From an uncultured Flavobacteriales bacterium (GTDB lineage: Bacteria > Bacteroidota > Bacteroidia > Flavobacteriales > UBA1820): a stretch of DNA of 5,481 nt. This document shows positions 1 through 5,481 of this stretch, piece by piece (position 1 is the first letter of the stretch; the number at the start of each line of letters is the position of its first letter). The stretch covers positions 1-5,481 of the forward strand of contig CALJDR010000043.1 of assembly GCA_938023515.1 (NCBI GenBank), read 5' to 3'. The translations under genes and the position numbers were made by a program. The notes under the pieces are model-generated. The model ran no database searches and had not been told where the DNA came from. It saw only the letters and a program-made list of their open reading frames with translations.

Positions 1-46
1 AGATGACGTCGAGTCTCGTGGGCTCGGAGATGTGTATAAGAGACAG
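1..46 (+). other. Nextera/Tn5 i7 sequencing adapter (not genomic)
   Basis: This is library adapter, not organism DNA. Bases 1-4 are the end of the P7 primer (AGAT), 5-12 are an 8-base i7 index (GACGTCGA, read as TCGACGTC on the other strand), 13-27 are the Nextera read-2 adapter body (GTCTCGTGGGCTCGG), and 28-46 are the 19-bp Tn5 mosaic end AGATGTGTATAAGAGACAG. Genomic sequence starts at 47. An open frame that starts at 32 in the mosaic end and begins with the peptide MYKRQ is an artefact of this adapter. It runs antisense to the real maturase gene and should not be annotated. Confidence 0.98.
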
Positions 47-1015
47 GCCGAACGCCTTTTGAGCGGGGGATTCGGAAAGGGCGCGCAGCGGGGTATCGTT
101 CATATTCCCCAGCAGGTATTGGGGAAATACGAAATGGTCGCACGAATAGACATCCCCGTTGTATTCCAGGGCCAGGGCATGCCCGCACTTTTTAGCGAAA
201 TAGCAGTTTCCCGGGTCGGCGCCCACATATCCGGCCAGCGTCGCGTCGAAGATATTGACAAAGAAATCTCCCACATCGTTCTTCACCCACCGGAAGAAAA
301 TATCCGTCAGGAACTGCCCCCAGTCTTTCGGGCTAACGCTCCAAGGGGTCAGCGCGTCCCCCGGTTCATCTCCGGAGAGCAGCCGCCCGTCCCCGGATAT
401 CCGTTCCACCACCGGGGTGAACTGTACGAACCGGGCGCCGGTACTTTTGAAAAACTCGTAGGTTTCCAAGGGCCGGCGGGCATTATAGTCGTTCACCGCG
501 CAGAGGATATTGAATTCTACCCGGTGCGATTTCAGCCGCTCGAGTCCCCGCATGACCGACTGGAAAGATTTGCCCCCGCCTGCCGTTTTGCGGTAGCGGT
601 CGTGGCAATCTTCGGGGCCGTCCAGCGAAATGCCTACCAGAAACCCGTGTTCCCGGAAAAAATCGCACCACGGCCCGTTGAGCAGCGTCCCGTTGGTCTG
701 GATGGTATTGATGATACGGTGTCCTTTTCCGTATTTTTTCTGTAATTCGAGGGCAGTCTTGAAGAAATCGATGCCGCACAGCAGGGCTTCGCCGCCGTGC
801 CAGTTGAACAGCACGTCGGGGGTATTTTGCGAGGCGATAAATCCCGATACGAACTTTTCCAGCATTGCCGGGTCCATCACCCGCCGTCCCGCCGGGTAGT
901 AGCCGTCCTTTTCCAGGTAGTAGCAGTAATCGCAGCGCATATTGCACCTGCCGGAAGCGGGTTTGGCGACCAGGTACAGGGGCGAGGAAAAGGGGTAAAA
1001 TATGTCTTCTGCCAA
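47..1015 (-). CDS. Anaerobic sulfatase-maturating enzyme (radical SAM/SPASM), C-terminally truncated by contig edge
   Basis: The enzyme oxidises the active-site Ser or Cys of S1 sulfatases to formylglycine, using S-adenosylmethionine and iron-sulfur clusters, in the cytoplasm before export. With a TTG start at 1015 the visible part is 323 residues of a family about 400-415 long. The radical SAM motif CNMRCDYC (CX3CX2C) gives Cys24, Cys28 and Cys31, followed by HGGEALL (73-79), IQTNGTLL (105-112) and LVGISLDGP (126-134). The first half of the SPASM domain is present: Cys271, Cys277 and YNGDVYSCDHF (285-295). Asp293 matches the position of the proposed catalytic base in the C. perfringens enzyme. 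The remaining auxiliary-cluster cysteines (roughly 90 residues) lie beyond the edge. No ATG in frame precedes the first cluster Cys, and an in-frame TAA lies at 1051-1049. TTG1015 gives the same distance to the first Cys (24) as I recall for the B. thetaiotaomicron homologue BT_0238 (chuR). The divergent serine-type sulfatase is the obvious substrate. Family is certain; the start is likely. Confidence 0.93.
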
Positions 1016-1043
1016 CGGATTTGTGAAAATTATGGTATCGGGG

Positions 1044-1051
1044 CTAAATTA
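1044..1051 (-). promoter_or_regulatory. Candidate Bacteroidota -7 element for the maturase gene
   Basis: On the minus strand 1051-1044 reads TAATTTAG, one mismatch from the Bacteroidota housekeeping -7 consensus TAnnTTTG. Transcription would begin roughly 20-25 bases before the proposed TTG start at 1015. No clear -33 TTG is seen at the expected spacing. The region 1016-1120 is the only space between the two divergent genes, so a promoter on each strand must lie in or near it. The exact site is a weak call. Confidence 0.3.
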
Positions 1052-1086
1052 CGTATTATCCGTAAGAATCCTATCGGAAAAAACTG

Positions 1087-1094
1087 TACTTTAG
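1087..1094 (+). promoter_or_regulatory. Candidate Bacteroidota -7 element for the sulfatase gene
   Basis: TACTTTAG differs from TAnnTTTG at one position, the same position as the candidate on the opposite strand. It would place the transcription start near 1100 and give a leader of about 20 bases before ATG1121. No good -33 element is visible. Regulation through an outside activator, as is common for Bacteroidota glycan genes, is possible but not shown by the sequence. Confidence 0.3.
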
Positions 1095-1120
1095 ACTCCC
1101 GGTAACCAAATGACTGCATT

Positions 1121-2695
1121 ATGAATAAAATCAAACAGCTTTCGCTGTGCACCGCGGGCCTTTTGCCCCTGGGACAGGCACACGCCCAGCAGGCGGCACA
1201 GCCACAGGAGCGGCCGAACGTGATCTTTATTTTCACGGACGACCATTCCGCCAACGCTATTTCGGCGTACAACAAAAACCTGACCCGTACACCCAATATG
1301 GACCGTATGGCCGAAGAAGGAATGGTGTTCGACAACTGTTTCGCTACCAACTCCATTTCGACCCCCTCGCGGGCGACGGTGCTTACCGGAAAATACAGCC
1401 ACCTGAACGGAGTGCCTGTTTTCAACGAATTCGACGGCTCGCAGCAGACGTTCCCCAAGCTGTTGCAGCAGGCGGGTTATTCCACGGCGATGATCGGGAA
1501 ATGGCACCTCACGTCCGATCCGACCGGATTCGACTACTGGGAGATATTCCCCGGTCAGGGACTCTATTACGACCCCATCATGTACACCGAGGAGGGCGGT
1601 ACGCGCTACAAAGGGGGCTATGCGACCAATCTGGTGGCCGACAAGACGATAGAATTCATCGGGAACGCCCCGAAGGACAAACCTTTCTTTGTCATGAGCC
1701 AGCACAAGGCCCCGCACCGTCCGTTCCAGCCGCGCCCGGACCTGCGCGAGAAATACAAAGGCAGGACGTTCCCCATTCCTGAAACGTTCTGGGACGATTA
1801 CGCGACCCGTGAGGCTGCCCTGAAGGACAATAAGATGGCTATCTCCAACTCGTTCACCCGCAACGACCTCAAACTGACCCCGCCTCCGGGGCTTCCGGCC
1901 GACTCGCTGGCCAAATGGCTCGCCACCTCCCCGCAGGTGTTGGTCGTGGACGGCGATACGCTCCGCGGGCGTGCCCTGATTCAATATAAGTACAACCGCT
2001 ATATGCAGGATTACCTGGCCTGTGTGGAAGCGGTGGACGAAAGTATCGGGGAGATACTCGACTATCTGGAAAAAACAGGGCTGGACAAGAATACGATCGT
2101 CATCTATTCGTCCGACCAGGGCTTTTTCCTGGGCGAGCATGGTCTTTTCGACAAGCGGTATATGTACGAGGAGAGCATCCGGATGCCTTTCATCATCCGC
2201 TGGCCGGGCGTCGTGAAAGGCGGGACGCGCAGCGAGGAGATCGTAACCAACGTCGATTTTGCCGAGACGTTCCTGGATATGGCGGGTGTGGATATTCCGG
2301 CCGATATGCAGGGCCGTAGTTTTGTCCCGATCCTGAAAGGCAAGACCCCGAAAGACTGGTGCAAAGATTTTTACTACCGCTATTATCACGATCCGAACGA
2401 ACACGGCACGCCAGCCCATTACGGGATACGCACCGACCGGTACAAACTGATCTATTTCTGGCGGCTGAACCATTGGGAACTTTTCGACCTGAAGAGCGAC
2501 CCGAATGAATTAGTGAACCTGTACGGCAACCCGAAATATGCCAAGGTGCAGAAAGAACTGACGGATAGGCTGTACGCCTTGAAAAAGGAAGTGAAAGACG
2601 AAGACCAGTTCGCCGACTATACCCTCAAAAGCGGCATTGTCCCCCGCGATAAATATGCCAAGGATATGAAGATCGTTCCCCGGGACGATATGTAG
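1121..2695 (+). CDS. Secreted serine-type S1 sulfatase, N-acetylglucosamine-6-O-sulfatase-like
   Basis: A 524-residue arylsulfatase-fold hydrolase that removes sulfate from glycans. Residues 1-22 form a Sec signal peptide (KIK, hydrophobic stretch, cleavage after AHA). Cys10 is not in a lipobox, so the protein is probably soluble in the periplasm or surface-associated by other means. RPNVIFIFTDDHS (31-43) supplies metal ligands Asp40 and Asp41. The signature STPSRATVLTG (80-90) has Ser80 where other sulfatases have Cys, with Arg84 and Lys91. Further active-site blocks are IGKWHL (125-130), HKAPH (195-199), SSDQGFFLGEHG (330-341, Asp332) and FDKRYMYEES (343-352). The C-terminal subdomain contains HYGIRTDRYKLIYF (433-446). 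A serine nucleophile can be matured only by the anaerobic radical SAM route, which fits the divergent maturase gene. From memory the whole protein is close to B. thetaiotaomicron BT4656 (S1_11, GlcNAc-6-sulfatase), including QQTFPKLLQQAGY and GFDYW. Substrate is therefore inferred as GlcNAc-6-sulfate of mucin or heparan-type glycans. The sulfatase call is certain, the subfamily probable. Confidence 0.96.
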   Translation: MNKIKQLSLCTAGLLPLGQAHAQQAAQPQERPNVIFIFTDDHSANAISAYNKNLTRTPNMDRMAEEGMVFDNCFATNSISTPSRATVLTGKYSHLNGVPVFNEFDGSQQTFPKLLQQAGYSTAMIGKWHLTSDPTGFDYWEIFPGQGLYYDPIMYTEEGGTRYKGGYATNLVADKTIEFIGNAPKDKPFFVMSQHKAPHRPFQPRPDLREKYKGRTFPIPETFWDDYATREAALKDNKMAISNSFTRNDLKLTPPPGLPADSLAKWLATSPQVLVVDGDTLRGRALIQYKYNRYMQDYLACVEAVDESIGEILDYLEKTGLDKNTIVIYSSDQGFFLGEHGLFDKRYMYEESIRMPFIIRWPGVVKGGTRSEEIVTNVDFAETFLDMAGVDIPADMQGRSFVPILKGKTPKDWCKDFYYRYYHDPNEHGTPAHYGIRTDRYKLIYFWRLNHWELFDLKSDPNELVNLYGNPKYAKVQKELTDRLYALKKEVKDEDQFADYTLKSGIVPRDKYAKDMKIVPRDDM

Positions 2696-2708
2696 CCTTT
2701 CCCGGGCG

Positions 2709-2753
2709 GGGGCAGGCGGGTGCGCATTCTGCGCACCCGCCTGCCCCTTTTTT
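2709..2753 (+). terminator. Strong intrinsic terminator after the sulfatase gene
   Basis: The 17-base arm GGGGCAGGCGGGTGCGC (2709-2725) and its exact reverse complement at 2731-2747 enclose a 5-base loop ATTCT, followed at once by six T (2748-2753). It begins 13 bases after the sulfatase stop codon. There is no matching A-tract on the left side, so it acts on plus-strand transcripts only. It insulates the sulfatase unit from the downstream tatD-family gene. Confidence 0.95.
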
Positions 2754-2756
2754 GCG

Positions 2757-2764
2757 TACCTTTG
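2757..2764 (+). promoter_or_regulatory. Bacteroidota -7 promoter element for the TatD-family gene
   Basis: TACCTTTG is a perfect match to TAnnTTTG. It lies three bases after the T-tract of the preceding terminator and 14 bases before ATG2779. The -33 region would fall inside the terminator hairpin and shows no TTG there. Transcription would begin near 2770, leaving a leader of only about 10 A-rich bases (ACAAAAGAAAAAA) with no Shine-Dalgarno sequence. Confidence 0.65.
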
Positions 2765-2778
2765 TACAAAAGAAAAAA

Positions 2779-3543
2779 ATGGATTTTACCGATACCCATA
2801 CACACCTTTACGATCCGGTATTCGAAGCTGATATAAACGATGTGGTGACCCGGGCGCTGGCTTTCGGGGTACGCAAAATGCTTTTGCCCAACGAGGACAG
2901 CGCGTCCCTGGGAGCGCTGCTCGCTTTGCAGGCCCGATACCCGGAATGTTTCGCCTGCATGGTCGGGGTGCATCCCACCAGTATCACGGCGGACAACCTC
3001 ACATCCGAAAAGGAATTCGTCGCCAAAGAATTGGAAAAAGGCGGTTACATCGGAGTCGGCGAGATCGGAATGGACCTTTACTGGGACAAGACTTTTGAGA
3101 AAGAACAGCGCGAGGCCTTCGGGTACCAGCTCGACTTGGCCCGGAAATACGACCTGCCGGTATCCGTCCACTGCCGGGAAGCGATGGCCCCGACGTTGGA
3201 GATTATCGAAGCGCATCCCGGTGTCAAGGGTGTGATGCACTGTTTCAGCGGCACGTACGAAGACGCCAGCCGGGTGCTGGACGCCGGGATGGCGCTCGGA
3301 GTCGGAGGGACGGTGACCTATAAAAATAATCCACTGAAAGATGTGCTGCAGCAGGTGGGATACGACAGGATCGTGCTGGAAACGGATGCCCCCTACCTTT
3401 CGCCGGTGCCTTACCGGGGCAAGCGCAACGAAAGTTCGTACATTCCGGATATCGCCGCTTTTCTGGCCGGCCTTTTCGGAGTGGACATGGAAGAGATATC
3501 CCGGGCCACCCAGGCTACGGTGAAAGATGTTTTCCGGGTATGA
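2779..3543 (+). CDS. TatD-family metal-dependent hydrolase (putative DNase)
   Basis: A complete 254-residue TatD-family TIM-barrel hydrolase, the usual family length. Members are cytoplasmic metal-dependent nucleases, with 3'-5' exonuclease activity shown for some, linked to DNA repair and DNA breakdown. The expected metal and catalytic residues are all present: DTHTHLYD with His7 and His9, VGVHP with His65, GEIGMDLYW with Glu95, SVHCREA with His131, MHCFSG with His154, and LETDAPYLSP with Asp203. ATG2779 was chosen because the family begins directly before the DTHTHL motif. An upstream in-frame TTG at 2752 lies within the terminator T-tract and before the promoter, so it cannot be the start. 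The gene forms its own unit between a terminator and the lemA promoter region. No functional link to the sulfatase genes is suggested. The exact cellular substrate of this subgroup is unknown. Confidence 0.95.
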   Translation: MDFTDTHTHLYDPVFEADINDVVTRALAFGVRKMLLPNEDSASLGALLALQARYPECFACMVGVHPTSITADNLTSEKEFVAKELEKGGYIGVGEIGMDLYWDKTFEKEQREAFGYQLDLARKYDLPVSVHCREAMAPTLEIIEAHPGVKGVMHCFSGTYEDASRVLDAGMALGVGGTVTYKNNPLKDVLQQVGYDRIVLETDAPYLSPVPYRGKRNESSYIPDIAAFLAGLFGVDMEEISRATQATVKDVFRV

Positions 3544-3590
3544 CGCCGGAAATTTAAATATTTCTTAACCTGATCGTTCGGTCGTTTTCG

Positions 3591-3598
3591 TACATTCG
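3591..3598 (+). promoter_or_regulatory. Candidate -7 element for the lemA-TPM operon
   Basis: TACATTCG has one mismatch to TAnnTTTG and sits in a context (CGTACnTTnG) resembling the better tatD-family promoter at 2757. It would give a leader of about 55 bases ending in the A-rich, Shine-Dalgarno-poor stretch before ATG3661. No -33 TTG is visible. The gap 3544-3660 holds no convincing terminator, so read-through from the TatD gene is also possible. Confidence 0.3.
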
Positions 3599-3660
3599 CA
3601 ATATATATGCGCTTTGTGCGCCGACGATCGTAAAACGAAAATAACAAAACAAAAAAGAAT

Positions 3661-4266
3661 ATGAAAAACAAAGGTTGTCTGATCGCCGTAGCGGCGGTCG
3701 TTCTGGTGGTGGTCATTACCGGTTTCTGGCTGGTGGGCCGTTACAATACGATGGTGGAACTCCGTTCGGGACAGAACGGGTATGAAAAAGTATGGGCCGA
3801 TGTCCAGGCGCAGTACCAGCGCCGCAGCGACCTGATCCCCAATCTGGTGTCGACAGTCAAAGGATATGCCGATTTCGAGCAGAAAACCCTTACCGATGTG
3901 GTGGACGCCCGTGCCAAAGCGACCCAGACTACGATAGACCCCACCAACCTGACTCCGGCCGCTTTGGAAAAATACCAGTCGGCACAGGGAGAACTTTCCC
4001 AGGCGCTCGGCCGCCTGATGGTGGTGGTGGAGCGCTATCCCGACCTGAAGGCCAACCAGAGTTTCCAGGAATTGCAAAGCCAGCTGGAAGGTACGGAAAA
4101 CCGGATCGCGGTAGCACGCCAGCGCTTCAACGAGGCGGCTTCCGTGTACAATGCTTATATCATGAAGTTCCCTTCGAACGCAATAGCCGGGATGTTCGGC
4201 TTTGAAAAGGCAGCTCTCTTCCAGGCGGACGAAGGCGCTTCGGCGGCCCCGAAAGTGGAATTCTAA
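3661..4266 (+). CDS. lemA: LemA family membrane protein
   Basis: A 201-residue LemA-family protein of typical length. Residues 1-6 are positively charged (Lys2, Lys4), residues 7-26 form one transmembrane helix, and the rest is an all-helical domain. By the positive-inside rule that domain lies outside the inner membrane. The family hallmark begins at YNTMVELR (28-35), continues through VWADVQAQYQRRSDLIPNLVSTVKGYADFE (44-73), and ends with ENRIAVARQRFNEAASVYNAYIMKFPSN (146-173). Cys6 is not in a proper lipobox. The start is fixed by the position of the helix. It is the first gene of an operon with two TPM-domain genes; the next ATG lies 21 bases beyond its stop. The molecular role of LemA is not established. 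An envelope scaffold or partner role for the TPM proteins is inference from the conserved neighbourhood. Confidence 0.95.
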   Translation: MKNKGCLIAVAAVVLVVVITGFWLVGRYNTMVELRSGQNGYEKVWADVQAQYQRRSDLIPNLVSTVKGYADFEQKTLTDVVDARAKATQTTIDPTNLTPAALEKYQSAQGELSQALGRLMVVVERYPDLKANQSFQELQSQLEGTENRIAVARQRFNEAASVYNAYIMKFPSNAIAGMFGFEKAALFQADEGASAAPKVEF

Positions 4267-4287
4267 CGATAAAGAAGTATTCCTTTC

Positions 4288-4740
4288 ATGTATAGCCAAA
4301 CGGTCGAACAGTTTTTTACCCCCGAACAGGAGGCTGCGATAGTCGAATCCATCCGGAAGGCCGAAAAGGCGACTTCCGGGGAGGTGCGTGTGCACGTCGA
4401 AGAAGGCGACCTGCGCGTGGAAGTATTGCGCCGTGCCGCCGAAGTGTTCAATGCGTTGGGAATGACGGCTACGGCCCAGGGGAATGGTGTATTGTTCTAC
4501 CTCGATATCCGCCATCACCGCCTGGCCATCTGGGGCGGGCAGGGGATTTACGAAGCGGTTCCGCATGGTTTCTGGGATGAAGAATATGCCTTGATAGTCC
4601 GCGCCGCCCGCCGGGGAGATGTCTCCAAGGGGCTTTGCGAGGCGATCGAGCAGGTGGGCGAAAAGCTCCGCACCTTTTTCCCATACCAACAGGACGATAT
4701 AAACGAATTACCCGATGAGATTTCTAAAGGACGTATTTAA
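4288..4740 (+). CDS. Short soluble TPM-domain protein
   Basis: A 150-residue protein consisting almost wholly of one TPM domain (TLP18.3/Psb32/MOLO-1 type). Recognisable parts are FFTPEQEAAIVESIRKAEKATSGEVRVHVEE split across 9-39, FNALGMTATAQGNGVLFYLD (54-73), LAIWGGQGI (79-87), and the helical end GDVSKGLCEAIEQVGEKLRTFFP (110-132). It has no signal peptide and no transmembrane segment, so it should be cytoplasmic, unlike the next gene. An in-frame TAA at 4270-4272 makes ATG4288 the first possible start, and AAGAAG at 4272-4277 is a plausible weak ribosome site. It is co-directional with lemA (21-base gap) and overlaps the next gene by 26 bases, which suggests translational coupling. Some TPM domains have acid phosphatase activity, but I cannot say this one does. 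Function unknown. Confidence 0.9.
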   Translation: MYSQTVEQFFTPEQEAAIVESIRKAEKATSGEVRVHVEEGDLRVEVLRRAAEVFNALGMTATAQGNGVLFYLDIRHHRLAIWGGQGIYEAVPHGFWDEEYALIVRAARRGDVSKGLCEAIEQVGEKLRTFFPYQQDDINELPDEISKGRI

Positions 4741-5433
4741 GGCTTTTGCGCTGGCCGCAGTGATGTGCATGGCTGCCCCGGCGGCGTATGCCCAGGCGGG
4801 CTGTATCCCTGAAAAGCCGTCCTTCCAGACATCGGTGTACGACTATGCGGGGATCTTTTCCCCGGCCCAGAAAGAGGCACTGGAACGTAAGCTGATCGCT
4901 TATTCCGATACTACGTCCACACAGATCGTAGTGGCCTCCACTAAAGATCTCTGCGGCGGGGATATCGGCATGACGGCCATCGAATGGGCGCACAAATGGG
5001 GTATCGGCCAGAAAGGGAAAGACAACGGGATTTTCGTGTTGGTCAGCCCGAACGACCGCAAGATATTTATCGCTACCGGTTACGGCACGGAAGGCTCGCT
5101 CACCGATGCGATGACGCGCCGTATTATCGAGACCCGTATCCTGCCCGAATTCCGAAAAGGCGATTATTACGCCGGGATCGATGCGGGCGTGGACGGGATA
5201 TTCCAAGTGCTCACGGGAGAATTCAAAGCCGATCCGAAAAGCGACGGCGAAGGGAATTCCCTGTTGATCCTGCTGCCTATCATTATATTCGTAGTGGTGA
5301 TGATCGCGGCTTTCTCGTCGAAAAAAGGAAATAACGGCGGCGGCGAAGGAAATGGCGGCGGCGGGCGCAAGTCTTCTGCGGCAGATGCTTTGCTTACCGG
5401 TATATTGCTCGGAAGCATGGGACGCCGCTCGGG
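4715..5433 (+). CDS. Exported TPM-domain protein with C-terminal membrane anchor (YgcG-like), 3' truncated
   Basis: A partial gene, 239 codons visible before the adapter at 5434. Residues 1-26 are a Sec signal peptide (FLKDVFK, hydrophobic stretch, cleavage after AYA). A TPM domain spans about 38-168, with VYDYAGIFSPAQKEALERKL (41-60), TQIVVAST (69-76), WAHKWGIGQKGKDNGIFVLV (91-110), IFIATGYGTEGSLTD (117-131) and ILPEFRKGDYYAGIDAGVDGIF (142-163). A transmembrane helix at 183-200 is followed by a Lys pair and a Gly-rich linker (GNNGGGEGNGGGG, 205-217). The family usually ends in a Gly/Phe- or Gly/Ser-rich tail, which is missing here. The TPM domain would face the periplasm and the Gly-rich tail the cytoplasm. 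ATG4715 is inside the previous gene; later in-frame ATGs (4763, 4769) would destroy the signal peptide. The frame stays open into the adapter, so no stop is seen. The biochemical role is unknown. Confidence 0.93.
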
Positions 5434-5481
5434 CTGTCTCTTATACACATCTCCGAGCCCACGAGACTCGACGTCATCTCG
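5434..5481 (-). other. Nextera/Tn5 i7 sequencing adapter (not genomic)
   Basis: This is the reverse complement of the adapter at the other end: mosaic end CTGTCTCTTATACACATCT (5434-5452), adapter body CCGAGCCCACGAGAC (5453-5467), i7 index TCGACGTC (5468-5475) and the first six bases of P7 (ATCTCG). Genomic sequence ends at 5433. The exported TPM gene continues in frame into this segment, so any residues after Ser239 (and the incomplete codon GG) are artificial. A minus-strand frame starting at 5448 with MYKRQ is likewise adapter-derived. Confidence 0.98.

Noticed and set aside
32..745. 237-codon plus-strand frame beginning MYKRQ
   Set aside because: Start and first residues are adapter sequence; the remainder is antisense to the radical SAM maturase.
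1091..2473. 460-codon open frame on the minus strand, antisense to the sulfatase
   Set aside because: It lies wholly opposite a gene with every catalytic motif of the S1 sulfatases. Its translation has no recognisable domain and the low-complexity look typical of GC-rich antisense frames.
2752..2778. Upstream TTG start extending the TatD protein by nine residues
   Set aside because: The extension overlaps the terminator T-tract and the -7 promoter element, and family members start right before DTHTHL.
3548..3564. AT-rich GAAAT/ATTTC hairpin after the TatD gene as a terminator
   Set aside because: The stem has only five weak pairs and no following T-tract; it is not convincing.
3609..3621. 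GCGC-TTTGT-GCGC hairpin in the lemA leader as a regulatory element
   Set aside because: A four-base stem is expected by chance in GC-rich DNA and there is no supporting structure around it.
3565..4689. 374-codon minus-strand open frame covering lemA and the first TPM gene
   Set aside because: It is antisense to two genes with clear family motifs, shows no domain of its own, and reflects codon bias suppressing stops on the opposite strand.
5167..5448. 93-codon minus-strand frame beginning MYKRQ
   Set aside because: It is adapter-initiated and antisense to the exported TPM gene; the Pro-rich translation is the complement of the Gly-rich linker.
1..5481. Terminal inverted repeat of about 46 bp, suggesting a transposon or linear element
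   Set aside because: The repeat matches Nextera adapter, index and P7 sequence exactly; no transposase gene is present between the ends.

Overview
The window is an assembled contig or a single tagmented molecule, not a clean genomic slice. Bases 1-46 and 5434-5481 are Nextera (Tn5) library adapter carrying the same i7 index at both ends, so only 47-5433 is biological. The genome looks like a moderately GC-rich (by eye mid-50s %) gut-type member of Bacteroidales, possibly Alistipes or another Rikenellaceae. The evidence is a perfect Bacteroidota -7 promoter element (TAnnTTTG), A-rich leaders with little Shine-Dalgarno signal, a serine-type S1 sulfatase with its radical SAM maturase, and a LemA/TPM operon. 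The genus is inference; the phylum and order are well supported.

Layout. (1) 47-1015, minus strand: anaerobic sulfatase-maturating enzyme (radical SAM/SPASM), cut at its C-terminus by the contig edge and apparently started by TTG. (2) 1121-2695, plus strand: a divergently transcribed, secreted, serine-type S1 sulfatase most like N-acetylglucosamine-6-O-sulfatases (S1_11-like), closed by a perfect 17-bp-stem intrinsic terminator at 2709-2753. (3) 2779-3543, plus strand: a complete TatD-family metal-dependent hydrolase with its own promoter just after that terminator. (4) 3661-5433, plus strand: a three-gene operon of lemA, a short soluble TPM-domain protein, and an exported, membrane-anchored TPM-domain protein that runs off the end of the genomic insert.

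How the genes work together. The maturase would convert the active-site serine of the sulfatase (Ser80) to formylglycine in the cytoplasm before Sec export. The mature sulfatase would then remove sulfate from host glycans such as mucin or glycosaminoglycans. The TatD gene is an independent housekeeping-type unit. The LemA-TPM-TPM cluster is a recognisable conserved neighbourhood of poorly understood envelope function. Its layout here would place LemA and one TPM domain outside the inner membrane and the other TPM domain in the cytoplasm.

I found no RNA gene, CRISPR array, insertion sequence or phage gene, and no non-coding stretch over 300 bases. The genuinely open biology is the LemA/TPM operon; the rest is recognisable, with a few noteworthy details.
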